From assembly GCF_028618595.1 (NCBI RefSeq), contig NZ_JAQITE010000017.1, positions 1 through 44,001 of the forward strand: a stretch of 44,001 bases of DNA, read 5' to 3'. Positions within the stretch are counted from its first letter, which is position 1. Each line of letters opens with the position of its first letter. Under the pieces are notes generated by a model, which did not search any database, was not told the DNA's origin, and saw only the letters and a list, made by a program, of their open reading frames with translations. Below, in pieces: positions 17,490-28,349 of this stretch. The position numbers were made by a program, and so were the translations under genes. The stretch comes from Bartonella sp. AU18XJBT (GTDB lineage Bacteria > Pseudomonadota > Alphaproteobacteria > Rhizobiales > Rhizobiaceae).

Positions 17490-18537
17490 CAAAAGCATCT
17501 GTCAGCTCTCCTCTTTATCTGCACATATAAAAGCCCCGCGTCAATAGCGGGGACCAACCATTGGTACAACAAGAAAACCGCCATTAATTCTAGAAAACAT
17601 AACCAAAAAAGAAAGCATACAAAACTCTGTAGCCTCACGCCTTTCTTACATGCCCCAAAGATTATCCCTATAGCCCCTCTATTCGATCTTTTTGTTCTTT
17701 AAGATTAACCTCCCCACCTTCAAGGAATGAAGATGATCTGATCTGTAAATAATTCGGATTTTCTTAACGTTCTTCTATAACGAATCACCCTTGAAATTCA
17801 CTTGAAACTTAAGGAGCAAAAAATACACACTTCCCTAAATATTCGCCACGCACTTAAAAAACACTTAAAATATATCAAGGAGTTTTATATGCCTTATATC
17901 CCCACATCTCAAATGACAGTATTTTACAATATCACAGATATAAAATAAGCAAATGGAAAGCCAGAGCGGATTGTTTAGCAAAGTATTGTACAAAAAGCCG
18001 GTATATTTCTCTAAGCCATGCGAATAAATTTTTGACTTTATGGCATTAACTTTATGGCATCGTATGTTTCATAAAATATCATATGTTTCATAAAATTATG
18101 TCATTTATCTTAAAAATCTGTCCTTTTTCTATTACCGATCAACCAATATTCAGACCTAAAACAACAGCGCACTTGAATAAGACACATCACAGAGCAACAG
18201 AAAAAACACTCTTGGAGTCCAAACTCTTCGCAAACCAAATCGAAAAGGAAGTTTAAATATATATAGCAACACTTTGAATAAAAAGTTGAAATCTAGAGAC
18301 CTCAGAATTTTTGACTCTATTTTTTCAAGGAATTATTTTTGAATTTTTTTAAGCATTTTCCCCCAAGGAAATTCCATTATCGATAAACAACCGTAGATAA
18401 TGGATGAAATCTACATAACTCTCCATGCTCACTATAATCAGTTCCTTCTTTTAAAGAATGAAAAACAATTGAGATTGTGTAAACTTGAGACTGTATAGAC
18501 CATATTCCTTCTATGTTCTGTTTTTAAGCATTTTGTT
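17490..18537. other. ~1.05-kb gene-poor region between yebC and tolB
   Basis: No convincing gene on either strand. It holds the hairpin at 17534-17552, a stretch at ~17838-17945 that resembles dispersed sequences near 37533 and 39130 (ATATTC-CAC, ATGCC, CTCAAA.GA, ATATTTTAC-like blocks), and a short doubled ATATGTTTCATAAAAT-type motif near 18065-18100. It lies between convergent gene ends (yebC on + and tolB on -), so it need not hold promoters. Confidence 0.5.
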
Positions 18538-19863
18538 TTACTGTATATTGAGCAAAGGCGACCATGCTGGATCCGAAGCATCATTGGGTGTAGGGAGTTG
18601 TCGTTCATTGCGTCCTGTAATGTCAATCGTATAAATTTTGGGTCCCATACCGGGATTTTTTCGAAAAAACATCAGCACACGACCATTGGGTGCCCAAGTT
18701 GGTCCTTCATTGTGAAAACCTGTGGTTAAAATTCGTTCTCCTTGTCCATCAGGGCGCATAACACCGATAGAAAATTGTCCGCTTAATTGTTTTGTAAAGG
18801 CAATATAATCACCCCGTGGTGACCAAATAGGTGTCGAATAACTCCCTTCATTTGAAGAAATACGCTGAATATCACTTCCATCCGCATTCATTTTATAGAT
18901 TTGCGGCTTTCCACTACGATCTGAGGAAAAGACGATTTGTTTTCCATCCGGTGAATAAGAAGCAGAAGTATCGATAGCAGAAGTTGTTGTAAGTCGCGTC
19001 ATCGTACGGGTTCGTAAATCCATGGTGTAAAGATTTGCACTGCCATCATTTTGTAACAAACTCATGATGACCTTTTGTCCATCAGAAGAAAAACGCGGAG
19101 CAATTGTCATGTTATTAAACGTTCCGATCAACTCTCTTTGTCCCATTTCAATTTGTTGAAGATAAACATGAGGAACTTGATTGTCCTCATAAGCCATATA
19201 GGTCATTTCTTGTCTTTTTGGGGAAAACCGCGGTGTAAGCACCAATTCACTTCCATCAGACATATAAATCAAATTTGCGCCATCTTGATCCATCATTGCT
19301 AAGCGCTTAATGCGTGCATTTTGGGGGCCTGTTTCATCGATAAAAACAATTCGTGTATCAAAATAACCACTTTCTCCTGTCATCTCGCTATAGATCTCAT
19401 CTGCGATCATATGTGCCACACGCCGCCAACGTTCTGTCGCGGTATAAAAACGCCGTCCTTTCAATTGTCTTTGTCCAAAAACATCCCATAAACGAAAATC
19501 GACCCTCAAACGTCCATCGATTTCTCTCATGACTTGCCCCGTAACTAAACCTTGCGCTTTTATTTTCTGCCAAGACGCAAAATGCGGTTGTTTATTAGGA
19601 TTAGAAATGTTTTCAAAAAAGTTTGTTTTATCAAGCGGTAAAAAAAGCCCCGACCGTTCAAGATCAGCTGTCACCACAGCAGATATTTTCAACCCAATCG
19701 AATCGTTGGAAATAAAGTCTGTAATTGCAATGGGAATGGGATTAAAATCAGCGCTTGAAATAGTTCCTTTCAATTGCGCATAACCCGATGAAATACTTGA
19801 AAGCCACAATCCACAAGTGACAATAAACCAAGCAAAAACTTTATGTCTCGTTATAGTCGTCAT
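18538..19863 (-). CDS. tolB: Tol-Pal system periplasmic beta-propeller protein TolB
   Basis: TolB shuttles between Pal and the Tol inner-membrane complex in the periplasm. The signal peptide ends ISSGYAQ. An N-terminal anticodon-binding-like domain ([18 protein letters not shown]) follows, then WD40-like TolB repeats with the recurring pattern [19 protein letters not shown] and [19 protein letters not shown]. The frame extends to an ATG at 19905 that overlaps the tolA stop (ATGA). I prefer the ATG at 19863 because AAAGGA sits 8 bases upstream and gives a clean signal peptide. Both starts keep it coupled to tolA. Confidence 0.95.
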   Translation of the reverse strand: MTTITRHKVFAWFIVTCGLWLSSISSGYAQLKGTISSADFNPIPIAITDFISNDSIGLKISAVVTADLERSGLFLPLDKTNFFENISNPNKQPHFASWQKIKAQGLVTGQVMREIDGRLRVDFRLWDVFGQRQLKGRRFYTATERWRRVAHMIADEIYSEMTGESGYFDTRIVFIDETGPQNARIKRLAMMDQDGANLIYMSDGSELVLTPRFSPKRQEMTYMAYEDNQVPHVYLQQIEMGQRELIGTFNNMTIAPRFSSDGQKVIMSLLQNDGSANLYTMDLRTRTMTRLTTTSAIDTSASYSPDGKQIVFSSDRSGKPQIYKMNADGSDIQRISSNEGSYSTPIWSPRGDYIAFTKQLSGQFSIGVMRPDGQGERILTTGFHNEGPTWAPNGRVLMFFRKNPGMGPKIYTIDITGRNERQLPTPNDASDPAWSPLLNIQ

Positions 19864-19901
19864 AGAATGTGTCCTTTCGTTAAGCGCTTTTTTCTCATTT
19901 A

Positions 19902-21263
19902 TCATCTTATTTCTTGGAGAGGATCAACATTAAAGTCAAAACCTTGCCCCCATAGATCATATTGATCACGTGGGAGATCTGCATAAGGTTGGCATGAAAA
20001 GACAGCGGCATACACCTGCCTCATCATAATAGCTTGTTGACTCTCAAGACCGCTTACGGGATCAATGATAGGATCGCCCACAACCATTCCTTCACGGTCT
20101 AAGTAAAAACGCAACCGCACAACCGGACGGTTTTTTAAATCGCCACCAAGTGCCACAAGTTTAAGCTTCTGTTGAATACATCCCCCCGCAATGTTGACCA
20201 ATGTTTGTGCCATTTTTGTGGTATCATTAATATTTTTTCTTCCCCCCATTGCTTCTGGTGTATGAGAACGTTTTGCTCCCCCTCCTTGTGACCGCGCACG
20301 ATTGAGCAAATTATTTTCCTCCAGTGCTAAAATATCTTCAATGGTCTGTTTCTCTTGGTTTTTTTTGTTAAGCTTTGGCGTCTTTTGATTCAATGTAACC
20401 GCATTCTTCCCTAGAACATCTTCATCAAATTTTGGTTTAAACTGTGGAAGAAAAATTTTTTCTGGAAGTGTAATTTTGGGCGCTTGATGAACAATCTGCT
20501 CTGCTGGTACCTTCTGTACCGTTGGAGCCAATTCTTTTGGCGATATCATCTCTTCATTTTTGTGCACAGGCTTGAGCGCATCTTCCGGCGCTTCCAAAGG
20601 CATCTCAGGTGCAACCTTGTCCTCCTCCTCCGGCGCTTTCACAGGCATCTCAGGTGCAACCTTGGGCGCTTCCTCCGGTGCTTTCAAAGGCATCTCAGGT
20701 GCAACCTTGGGCGCTTCCTCCGGCGCTTTCAAAGGCATCTCAGGTGCAACCTTGGGCGCTTCCTCCGGCGCTTTCAAAGGCATATCCGGTGCAGGCTTGG
20801 GCACCTCCTCCGACGCTTTCAAAGGCGTCTCCGGCGCAATTTTGGGCGCATCCTCTGTTTTTGCTTCTAATAATTCTGGTTTTGTAAGTTCGGGTGTCAA
20901 TGTTTCTGACGTGTTCTTGCTTGGTGGTAGCGATGCTGTTTCAACAGGGCGCAGTTTTTCCTTTGGTTGAAACGGTGCTAGACTATCTATTTGTCCCTCT
21001 CCAATATGGCGTGCATCTTCTTTTTCTTGTGGTTGCATAGTCGGTTTTACGGCAGGGATTGCACGAATAGGAGCCTTTACGGCTCCTCGTTGAGAGGACA
21101 ACTCATCCACTAAAGGAGAAAGAGTAATGGGAATTGCTTCCAATGATTGTGGTAAAGAGACAGAGCTTGTAAACTGAATGGCTCCCCAACTGAGAAAAAT
21201 GACATGGACCACAAGGGATAAAGCCAAGCCTCGTTTCATGCTATGATAGGAGTCTTTGTTCAT
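19902..21263 (-). CDS. tolA: TolA, Tol-Pal membrane-spanning linker, with 15-residue repeats
   Basis: A 453-residue TolA. One N-terminal membrane helix ([19 protein letters not shown], with the SH/SVVH-type pattern that meets TolQR) is followed by a long proline/alanine/glutamate-rich periplasmic stalk. The C-terminal TonB/TolA-like domain ([39 protein letters not shown]) contacts TolB and Pal. The stalk contains about six 15-residue units of type [15 protein letters not shown]. In enterobacteria the stalk is a Lys/Ala helix; here it is likely extended because of the regular prolines. It lies between tolR and tolB. Confidence 0.93.
   Translation of the reverse strand: MNKDSYHSMKRGLALSLVVHVIFLSWGAIQFTSSVSLPQSLEAIPITLSPLVDELSSQRGAVKAPIRAIPAVKPTMQPQEKEDARHIGEGQIDSLAPFQPKEKLRPVETASLPPSKNTSETLTPELTKPELLEAKTEDAPKIAPETPLKASEEVPKPAPDMPLKAPEEAPKVAPEMPLKAPEEAPKVAPEMPLKAPEEAPKVAPEMPVKAPEEEDKVAPEMPLEAPEDALKPVHKNEEMISPKELAPTVQKVPAEQIVHQAPKITLPEKIFLPQFKPKFDEDVLGKNAVTLNQKTPKLNKKNQEKQTIEDILALEENNLLNRARSQGGGAKRSHTPEAMGGRKNINDTTKMAQTLVNIAGGCIQQKLKLVALGGDLKNRPVVRLRFYLDREGMVVGDPIIDPVSGLESQQAIMMRQVYAAVFSCQPYADLPRDQYDLWGQGFDFNVDPLQEIR
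20591..20860 (-). repeat. 45-bp in-frame tandem repeat in tolA, about six units
   Basis: Units of 45 bp (15 codons), the central three almost identical and the outer ones diverged. Three opposite-strand frames also remain open across it; these are shadows. The array sets the length of the TolA stalk. Confidence 0.85.
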
Positions 21264-21368
21264 TCTTTATGCCTTATTTATGCCTTACATTTTTTCATTT
21301 TAAATCACTCTATACTCTTTTAAAAACATTTTAAAAACAATCATTTATGCGGATTTATTACTTATTAT

Positions 21369-21821
21369 TTATTGTGCTAGACTTGCTAACGCAACTTGAG
21401 AAAACCCCGCTTTTTGAATATCCGCCAGCAGTTTTAATACTTGCTGATATTCAACAGTTTTAGCAACCCGTACAAAAACCCGTTGATCTTTTTGTGTAGC
21501 ATCTTCTTCCAGAAGAGTTTTAAGGTGTGCAATCAGTGCCTGTGATGTTTCATAATAATCTTGATTAATGGCAAAGCGCCCTTGCGCGTCAAGTGAAACC
21601 GTAAGGGGCGTTTTTTGAGCTCGTACGGGCCCCGCTTGACTACGAGGCAAATCTAGAGGAACACCGTTCACTAAAAGGGGGGCAGAGACCATAAAAATAA
21701 TCAACAAGACCAGCATAACATCCACAAAAGGAGTGACATTGATCTCACTCATCAATTGGCTTCGTGAATGATGGCGCCTACGTGTATTTTTTCGAGAAGA
21801 AGAAGCAACAGAAATTCCCAT
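21369..21821 (-). CDS. tolR: TolR, ExbD-family proton-channel subunit
   Basis: A 150-residue TolR. Its basic N-terminus has KNTRRRHHSRSQLMSEIN followed by VTPFVDVMLVLLIIFMV, a membrane helix with the conserved Asp (in PFVDV) that carries protons with TolQ. The periplasmic domain has VPLDLPRSQA and VFVRVAKTVEYQQVLKLL. It is 15 bp downstream of tolQ in the same operon. Confidence 0.96.
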   Translation of the reverse strand: MGISVASSSRKNTRRRHHSRSQLMSEINVTPFVDVMLVLLIIFMVSAPLLVNGVPLDLPRSQAGPVRAQKTPLTVSLDAQGRFAINQDYYETSQALIAHLKTLLEEDATQKDQRVFVRVAKTVEYQQVLKLLADIQKAGFSQVALASLAQ

Positions 21822-21836
21822 GGGATAAGCTCCTTT

Positions 21837-22550
21837 TTATAAAGAGGAAGGTGCTGTGCGTGTTTCATCAATACGCCGCGATACAATTGTTGAAAATTCA
21901 TCGGCAAAATTTTCTATTTGTGCAATGATGCGCGCACTTTCATGAGTCAACTTGTTATAAGCAATAACGGCTGGAATTGCTGCAAACAAACCAATAGCGG
22001 TTGCCAAAAGCGCTTCTGCAATCCCTGGCGCAACAATGGCAAGTGATGTATTTTGAGAAGCTGAAATAGAAAGAAAAGACTCCATAATACCAATAACTGT
22101 TCCAAAAAGTCCAATAAAGGGGCCCGCGGATCCCAGTGTTGCAAGAAAACTTAATTTCGATTCTATTTTTTCACTTTCACGTCCCAACGTCAAATCCATA
22201 GCCTTATCAATTCTGCTCTGCAAACTTTTCGATGTATGGGTCCCTTTTTCAAGAGATTTTTTCCATTCAACCATTGCCGCCATAAAAACGGCGGATATAC
22301 TATTGGTGCGTTGACTTTTACATGATGTATAAAGATCTTCTAGCGCTTTGCCTGACCAAAATGTACGTTCAAACTGCTTTATTTGACGCCGTATTCTCCG
22401 ATATGTAAAAATTTTATCAAAAATAATTGCCCAACTCCATATGGAAGCAAGCAGCAACCCGATCATAACACCTTTCACGATCCAACTCGCTTGCATAAAC
22501 AAATGTAACATTCCAATTGTTTCCGGATTCGTTAGTTCACCATGCGGCAT
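21837..22550 (-). CDS. tolQ: TolQ, MotA/TolQ/ExbB-family proton-channel subunit
   Basis: A 237-residue protein with three membrane segments (residues ~14-35, ~133-155 and ~170-195) and the family core LSFLATLGSAGPFIGLFGTV, then GIAEALLATAIGLFAAIPAV. It forms the energised motor with TolR and drives TolA. First gene of tolQRAB here. ybgC, usually directly upstream, is 1.74 kb away, so the operon must have its own promoter in that gap. Confidence 0.96.
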   Translation of the reverse strand: MPHGELTNPETIGMLHLFMQASWIVKGVMIGLLLASIWSWAIIFDKIFTYRRIRRQIKQFERTFWSGKALEDLYTSCKSQRTNSISAVFMAAMVEWKKSLEKGTHTSKSLQSRIDKAMDLTLGRESEKIESKLSFLATLGSAGPFIGLFGTVIGIMESFLSISASQNTSLAIVAPGIAEALLATAIGLFAAIPAVIAYNKLTHESARIIAQIENFADEFSTIVSRRIDETRTAPSSL

Positions 22551-24293
22551 AATTTTTATCCCTCTAAATAAAAGGTGTATTTTTAAAAATTCTATAAAAC
22601 AGATTATTTTATAGTTTCTAAATTTAAGTAAAAAACCTTAGTTTCACATAAATTCATGCGCTAAAACAAGACTTATTTCTTAAATTTCTATAAAAAGTGA
22701 TGACGAGAAACTCTCCCTCAACACACATCTCCCTCATTTCACAACAGCATTTATGAAATAATATAACCATAAAGCCTTCCCCATAAATGCTATAAAAATA
22801 AAAGATATCAAATCTATTATGCACCACCATCTTTACGTTCATGAAAAGAAAGCTAAACCCTCATACACGTTTTAAGCTTAAAATGCAGCGATAAGTCTTA
22901 GCACTTGAAAACATTCATAAGAGGCATTTTTATTCCTTATCTTAAGTGTTTTTGTCCCCACTCACCAAGCCCGCTTGTGACATGTAAGAAAATGTTTTTG
23001 ATTAATTGGCAACAATAGAGCTTGAAAAGAAAACATCTTACACGTTTCAGAATTATCTGAAAATGACAACGCAATGAATTATCATTATAAATAAATATGT
23101 TATAATCATGAAAGATTGCGCTTTACCTCAGGCTATTGTTTCTCTCATTTCCATCAAATTTAATACGAGGACACCATCTGGCACAAAAAAACGACAATAA
23201 ACCACCATAAAATGCCTCACAACAATGCGCCTCACCCATGCACCCCTAAGGTAAGTCCCATATAATCTAGTGTAAGTCTCATATAATCTCATTGTGTTGT
23301 GAATTAGCCCCTCTCAATGCCCTTCATCTCTCTGGCTCCATGGTATAACGTAAAAGCTTCTGTAACATGAAAAAAAACTTTTCACATCTTTACTTTATGA
23401 AAACCGGCTTTTTCGTTCTCTTTGCTCACTTGCGATATTTGATCATTATTGCATTAAGAATGATCCATAAGGAATATTTTACATTTTTTTCAATGATTTA
23501 CATTGCTCATCTTATGATGATGTGTAAGCAAATAATTTTAATTGTTTCAACATAAACAGATTTGAAATGAAAGTATTTTACTCTCATTACTCTATTGGAA
23601 TTTGTGCCCATAATCTATTGGAATTTGTGCCCATAATCTATTGGAATTTGTGCCCATAAGAAGTGATAATTTATCTTTCTAAGTCAATCTATTATATAAA
23701 ATAATATACTTTTGCATTTCTGCTTTGTATGCATTGATCTCTCATTCATTCACTGCATTTAGAAGCGCAGATACAGTCATGCATGATAGATGAAAATGGA
23801 TAGAACACGCACTCTTGTGATGCCAAATAACAACCTACTAAAAAACAAATAAAACTGCTTAAAACACCCTTTAAGTGTTTGGAGAGAATTGTCGACCTAA
23901 TAGCTTATTATCACTTATTGCAATATTTTGCTGAGTATGTGCATTTTTATAAAAATAAATCTTAATGTATTTTTTATTTCTTTTTTTGTTTTGTACTTTT
24001 CTGCTGTTTTCTTATGCCAACGAATCTTTCTTCAAAAGAAAAGTATCTTCAGTTTATAGCAGAAAATGGATAATAAGACATTGATTTTGAATCATAACAT
24101 GGATGAGGCGTGTTAATTTTGTGAAATATCATCTCCAATTTATTATAGTTATTGTAGCAAAGGTGCTTTCTTTTGATGTATCGTATGACCTTGTTGGAAA
24201 ACATTTAAGCTATAATAAATATATGTCTTAGATTGTAGGTCACTTTATACCCCCTGATCTCTCCTGAAACTGCTCGTTCAATGAATAACACTT
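22551..24293. other. 1.74-kb gene-poor region between ybgC and tolQ
   Basis: No gene I can support; the few short frames lack ribosome sites and known motifs. It holds a two-copy 21-bp repeat (GTAAGTCCCATATAATCTAGT, with a C/T and one end change, near 23252-23293) and a three-copy 23-bp repeat at 23591-23659. The tolQ promoter must lie at the 22551 end. The composition is strongly AT-rich, as in decayed DNA. Confidence 0.55.
23591..23659. repeat. 23-bp direct repeat, three perfect copies
   Basis: TCTATTGGAATTTGTGCCCA plus TAA, three times head to tail with no spacers. Too short and unspaced for CRISPR; a slipped-strand type array. Confidence 0.9.
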
Positions 24294-24758
24294 TTAACCT
24301 AGTATTTTTTCAAAAAGTCCTTTGGGTAAACGTCGCGGTTTTGCCTCTTCATTAATCAGAGCAATTTCAACTTTGGCTGTTACCAACGTGGTCGCCTCAT
24401 GCAAAATAGATTGCTCCATAAAAAAGCGTGCCCCTTGGATATGAGTAACACGTGTTTTAACGACTAAAAGATTATCAATTTTAGCTGGTCTTAAAAAGTT
24501 AATTTCCATATGACGAACAACAAAAAACAGTTTTTCCCCCTCACCCCCAGCTGCTAACATCTTATTATTAAAACCGGTATCCCGTAAAAACTCTGAACGT
24601 CCTCGTTCAAAAAACTCAAGATAACGCGCATGATAAACCACACCGGAAAAATCTGTATCCGCAACATAAACGCGGACCTGAAAATTATGAAAAGCATTTG
24701 TATGATTGCTCTTAAAAGGTGTTATTTCTGTCATCGACTTCATATCCCATAAAATCAT
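24294..24758 (-). CDS. ybgC: YbgC-type acyl-CoA thioesterase
   Basis: A hot-dog-fold thioesterase of ~150 residues. The signature VRVYVADTDFSGVVYHARYL (catalytic Asp in the DTDFSGVVYH loop) is followed by FFERGRSEFLR. In proteobacteria it hydrolyses short acyl-CoAs and lies at the head of the tol-pal cluster. The start is uncertain: the frame opens at MILWDMKSMTE, and MKSM or MTE are possible starts. It is 194 bp downstream of ruvB and 1.7 kb upstream of tolQ. Confidence 0.9.
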   Translation of the reverse strand: MILWDMKSMTEITPFKSNHTNAFHNFQVRVYVADTDFSGVVYHARYLEFFERGRSEFLRDTGFNNKMLAAGGEGEKLFFVVRHMEINFLRPAKIDNLLVVKTRVTHIQGARFFMEQSILHEATTLVTAKVEIALINEEAKPRRLPKGLFEKILG

Positions 24759-24952
24759 TTAATATTAATATAGCAAATTGTTTATCAATCAAAAGATTGA
24801 ACACATTTTTGTGTTGAAGTTGTGAAAAGCAAAAGCCCCCCTTAATAGAGCAAGACCCTTTTGGTCAGAATATGCAAAAAGAAGTGCGTCTCTTGTATTT
24901 TATGACTTTGCTATAAAATATTCACATAATTTCTTTTAATAAAGAGAGTGTC

Positions 24953-26047
24953 TTAGTCATCTTCCCCCTCCCATAAAGACGCCTGAAGTGATGAATTGTC
25001 TTGAGCATCAGAAAGTTGAGAACGCCTTTGTATAGACGTTGTAGAGGCAGGAGCAGAAAGCCCTAAATGGCTCCAAGCCTTTTCAGTGAGAATGCGTCCA
25101 CGAGCGGTTCTTTGAATAAAACCTTGTTGGAGCAAATACGGCTCAACAATATCTTCAATGGCATCGCGTGGTTCTGATAAAGCAGCAGCAATCGTTTCAA
25201 TCCCCACCGGTCCCCCTAAAAAAGTTTCCGCAATCAGGAGCAAGTAGCGACGGTCAAGCGGATCAAGACCAAGATGATCGACCTCAAGGCGCGAAAGCGC
25301 TTCATCAGCGATTTTTTGGTCAATTTGTTTTGCCTGTTTAACCAAAGCAAAATCACAAACACGCCGCAAAAGCCGTCCAGCAATACGAGGAGTCCCCCGT
25401 GCTCGGCGTGCAATTTCATGAGCACCATCATCACTAATCTTGACGGCAAAAAGCCGTGCATTACGCTGCACAATATATTCCAATTCTTCTATAGTATAAA
25501 AATTGAGACGAATTGGGATGCCAAAACGATCTCTCAGCGGTGTGGTCAAAAGCCCCAAACGTGTGGTTGCCGCTACCAAAGTAAATTTAGCCAGATCAAT
25601 TTTCACTGAGCGTGCCGCCGGCCCCTCCCCAATGATCAAATCAAGTTGATAATCTTCCATGGCTGGATAAAGAATTTCCTCAATCGCCGGATTTAAGCGA
25701 TGAATTTCATCAATAAACAAGACATCACGTTCTTCAAGATTGGTCAAGAGAGCAGCTAAATCTCCTGCTTTAGCGATAACCGGTCCTGACGTAGAGCGAA
25801 AATTAACGCCTAATTCTTTTGCCATAATCTGTGAAAGCGTTGTTTTTCCTAATCCCGGAGGTCCTACAAACAAAACATGATCCAGCGCTTCTTGCCGCGT
25901 TTTTGCTGCTTCAATAAATATTTTTAAATTAGCCCGTGCCGCTTCTTGACCAATAAAATCATCGAGAACTTGTGGTCTTAAGGAACGATCTGGATCGTTA
26001 GGAAGGGAGGCGGAACCCAGAAGGCGTTTATCTTCATCTTTATGCAT
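24953..26047 (-). CDS. ruvB: Holliday junction helicase motor RuvB
   Basis: A 364-residue AAA+ branch-migration motor. It has [12 protein letters not shown], Walker [10 protein letters not shown], Walker [10 protein letters not shown], sensor [20 protein letters not shown] (arginine finger region) and the winged-helix DNA-binding C-terminus [17 protein letters not shown]. The C-terminal ~35 residues are an unconserved Ser/Asp-rich tail. It follows ruvA by 13 bp in the ruvC-ruvA-ruvB operon. Confidence 0.97.
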   Translation of the reverse strand: MHKDEDKRLLGSASLPNDPDRSLRPQVLDDFIGQEAARANLKIFIEAAKTRQEALDHVLFVGPPGLGKTTLSQIMAKELGVNFRSTSGPVIAKAGDLAALLTNLEERDVLFIDEIHRLNPAIEEILYPAMEDYQLDLIIGEGPAARSVKIDLAKFTLVAATTRLGLLTTPLRDRFGIPIRLNFYTIEELEYIVQRNARLFAVKISDDGAHEIARRARGTPRIAGRLLRRVCDFALVKQAKQIDQKIADEALSRLEVDHLGLDPLDRRYLLLIAETFLGGPVGIETIAAALSEPRDAIEDIVEPYLLQQGFIQRTARGRILTEKAWSHLGLSAPASTTSIQRRSQLSDAQDNSSLQASLWEGEDD

Positions 26048-26060
26048 TGTTACCTTGATT

Positions 26061-26675
26061 TTAAGTAGGAGAAGAAAGCAATTTGAGACTATGGCGGATC
26101 AGCATGGCGGAAGAAACAGTTTCCCCCTCAAGAGCATTCATCGCAAGAGCAAGAGCACGAGATGCTTGCTCGCGTTCAAATCCTAGCTTCATCAACGCAG
26201 AAAGAGCATCATGCGCAGGTTGATTGGTCATCTCACGCTGAGGCACCGAAACAGTCTTGATCGCTTGTTCAAAGGGAAGTGTTTTACTTTTCAGCTCACC
26301 CACAATTCTTTCACTGACTTTTTTACCAACGCCCGGCGCTCGACTAATCATCGCAACATCGTTTAAGGCAATAGCCTGTGCAAGTTCATCTGGCGATAAA
26401 GTACCCAAGATTGCCAAAGCAACCTTTGCCCCTACTCCAGGAACATTTTGTAAAAGACAAAACCACTCCTGTTCAGCTCTTGTAGCAAAACCAAAAAGGC
26501 GGATTGCATCTTCCCGAACATGCGTTTCAATAAAAAGGCTTAACGCCTCCCCAACAGAGGGTAAAGAAGGACGGAGCCGATTTGAAACAAAAACCACATA
26601 ACCCACACCGTGAACATCAAGAAGGATATGATCATCCAAGATATGTTCAAGGGTGCCCTTTAATTTGCCAATCAT
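26061..26675 (-). CDS. ruvA: Holliday junction DNA-binding protein RuvA
   Basis: RuvA binds four-way junctions and loads RuvB. I start it at [12 protein letters not shown] (26675), with GGTGG 6 bases upstream and 13 bp after ruvC; the open frame extends 38 codons further, into ruvC, without homology. OB-fold region: [14 protein letters not shown]. Helix-hairpin-helix motifs: [17 protein letters not shown] and [20 protein letters not shown]-terminal RuvB-contact domain: [19 protein letters not shown]. About 204 residues, the normal size. Confidence 0.96.
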   Translation of the reverse strand: MIGKLKGTLEHILDDHILLDVHGVGYVVFVSNRLRPSLPSVGEALSLFIETHVREDAIRLFGFATRAEQEWFCLLQNVPGVGAKVALAILGTLSPDELAQAIALNDVAMISRAPGVGKKVSERIVGELKSKTLPFEQAIKTVSVPQREMTNQPAHDALSALMKLGFEREQASRALALAMNALEGETVSSAMLIRHSLKLLSSPT

Positions 26676-26688
26676 GTTGCCACCCCAA

Positions 26689-27204
26689 TCATACCGCCAT
26701 CCTTGCCTGATAAGATCGCTCAATACTCTTACGATGCATACTATGACAAAGAGTAAGAGCAAGAGCATCAGCCGCATCACTGCTATCAAATTCAGCCCGT
26801 GGAAGAAGAACTTTGACCATCATATGGATTTGTTCTTTAGCACCGTGTCCAACCCCAATAACCGATTTTTTCACTTTGTTAGGCGCATATTCAAAAACAG
26901 GAAGATTTGCTTGAGCAGGAACCAGCAGTGCAATTGCACGCGCTTGCCCAAGTTTTAAAGTTGCTGTAGCATCTTTGTTGACAAATACATGTTCTACAGC
27001 GGCTTCATGGGGCATAAATTGATGCACAACCTCTGAAAGACCTTTGTGGATCTGACATAGTCTGGAAGCCAGCTCACACTTTACATCAGAAGAAACCGTC
27101 CCCGCTGCAATAAACTGAAGACGATTACCCGCAACATCGATAACGCCCCACCCTGTACGCCGTAATCCGGGATCAATGCCTATAATACGAATCGTCTCTG
27201 CCAT
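26689..27204 (-). CDS. ruvC: Holliday junction resolvase RuvC
   Basis: A 171-residue RNase H-fold endonuclease. The catalytic acidic residues are in [12 protein letters not shown] (first Asp), AAVEHVF (Glu) and [12 protein letters not shown] (last Asps). It cuts junctions held by RuvAB. It is the first gene of ruvCAB on this strand. Upstream, at ~27790-27905, is a degenerate copy of its 5' portion. Confidence 0.97.
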   Translation of the reverse strand: MAETIRIIGIDPGLRRTGWGVIDVAGNRLQFIAAGTVSSDVKCELASRLCQIHKGLSEVVHQFMPHEAAVEHVFVNKDATATLKLGQARAIALLVPAQANLPVFEYAPNKVKKSVIGVGHGAKEQIHMMVKVLLPRAEFDSSDAADALALTLCHSMHRKSIERSYQARMAV

Positions 27205-28050
27205 AAACTACAGTCTATACACTTTTCCCCCCTGTGAATAAAGATGTGAATAAAGACAAGACCACAAAGAAAACAGCAGTACAAGACAAAACCAGTCAAA
27301 AGATGATCATGCCCCCAATTTATACAATTATAACTATAACACGCAACGAACAGCATCTTTATGGAACATACTTTATGAAGCATCACTGAAATCAATCAAA
27401 ACCATTCACACATCACAAGCAAGCGCCCTATCAAGCACCCTATAAAGCATAAAAATTCCCTTTCTGTATCATATCCAATGCCATAACGGTTAAAAATCGC
27501 AAGCGAGCAAATAGAGAGTGCTGGATTGTACATTCATTAAGTGTAAAGAGGCTATGCAATAGATAGTATACACTTTATGGAAACTTTTTACGTTGTAACA
27601 TGTTGCTACCATAATAAATCAACACATTGATCTATAAAGATAATTCATTATTTTGTATGTTGAATAAAAATCCTGAATAACGTAAAATTTTCTCATTTCA
27701 AACCTCTTTATCTTGAATCAATCAAAACCAAGAGCGTAAATAAATTGATGTACAAGCCCCTGCTCTATTTAGCATCTGATCATTATCATAGCCAAAACAA
27801 AATCACACGATATACCAACAGAAAGTGTTCCAGCTGCAATCAACCAAAGCCGATTTCCATAAGAGCAACCATACCCCATTCCATGCCATATTCGAAATCA
27901 ATACCTATCTCCCTCTAAGCTATAAGCTCAAGATATTTCCTACGCTCAAATAAAAATTAGGCAGAAAAAAGCACTCTAGATTAGTTTTAGCTGTGAAATT
28001 TCGGTTGTAAAAATGGATATACTTCTCTAAATATCGCCAGAAAGAAGCAA
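27205..28050. other. ~850-bp gene-poor region upstream of ruvC
   Basis: No intact gene. The ruvC promoter should lie near 27205-27350. At ~27790-27905 there is a ruvC relic (separate entry). The rest is AT-rich with scattered stops in all frames. Confidence 0.5.
27790..27905 (-). pseudogene. relic of ruvC 5' portion
   Basis: The minus strand reads NRLWLIAAGTLSVGISCDF, matching [19 protein letters not shown] of the intact ruvC. Just before it comes ..IDFEYGMEWGMGCSYG.., which parallels [15 protein letters not shown] only loosely. DNA blocks GCTGCAATCAACC / GCTGCAATAAACTG and CCCCA-CC-G are shared. No open frame remains. Confidence 0.5.
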
Positions 28051-28056
28051 GGAGCT

Positions 28057-28345
28057 ATTCTTCTCAGAACGCCCAAAAGCTGTTTTGAGCAATTCGATTT
28101 ATTTTCCCACGAAATTATCATCTCTTAAACTACAACTACCTCTTATTGACCAGAGCGCTTAAACTACAGCCGCATATCTACGAAAAAATGCACGCTTCCA
28201 AACGCAATGAATGAGAAACAAATTAGCGGAAAATTTCTGGCAATTCATGCCAATGAAGGGTTTCAAGTTCCAATGTCGGTGTATGAACGGACACTTTTAC
28301 AATTTCTTTTTTATTTGTTCTGATGACATTTCACCTTCACCCAAA
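28057..28345 (-). pseudogene. rcdA 3'-end duplicate, most decayed copy
   Basis: Closely matches the 3' part of rcdA over ~285 bp: it shares GAACGCCCAAAAGCTGTTTTG, ACGCTTCCAAACGCAATGAA and CAATTCATGCCAATGAAGGG. The middle (near 28115-28180) is scrambled and the terminal stop codon is altered (TAG to GAG on the coding strand). No start codon is attached. Confidence 0.8.
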
Positions 28346-28349
28346 GCAA

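Noticed and set aside
20484..20970. Three plus-strand open frames opposite the tolA repeats
   Set aside because: By-product of the 45-bp in-frame repeat; low-complexity translations with no ribosome site.
23591..23659. Possible CRISPR array
   Set aside because: Three 23-bp copies abut without spacers and there are no cas genes.
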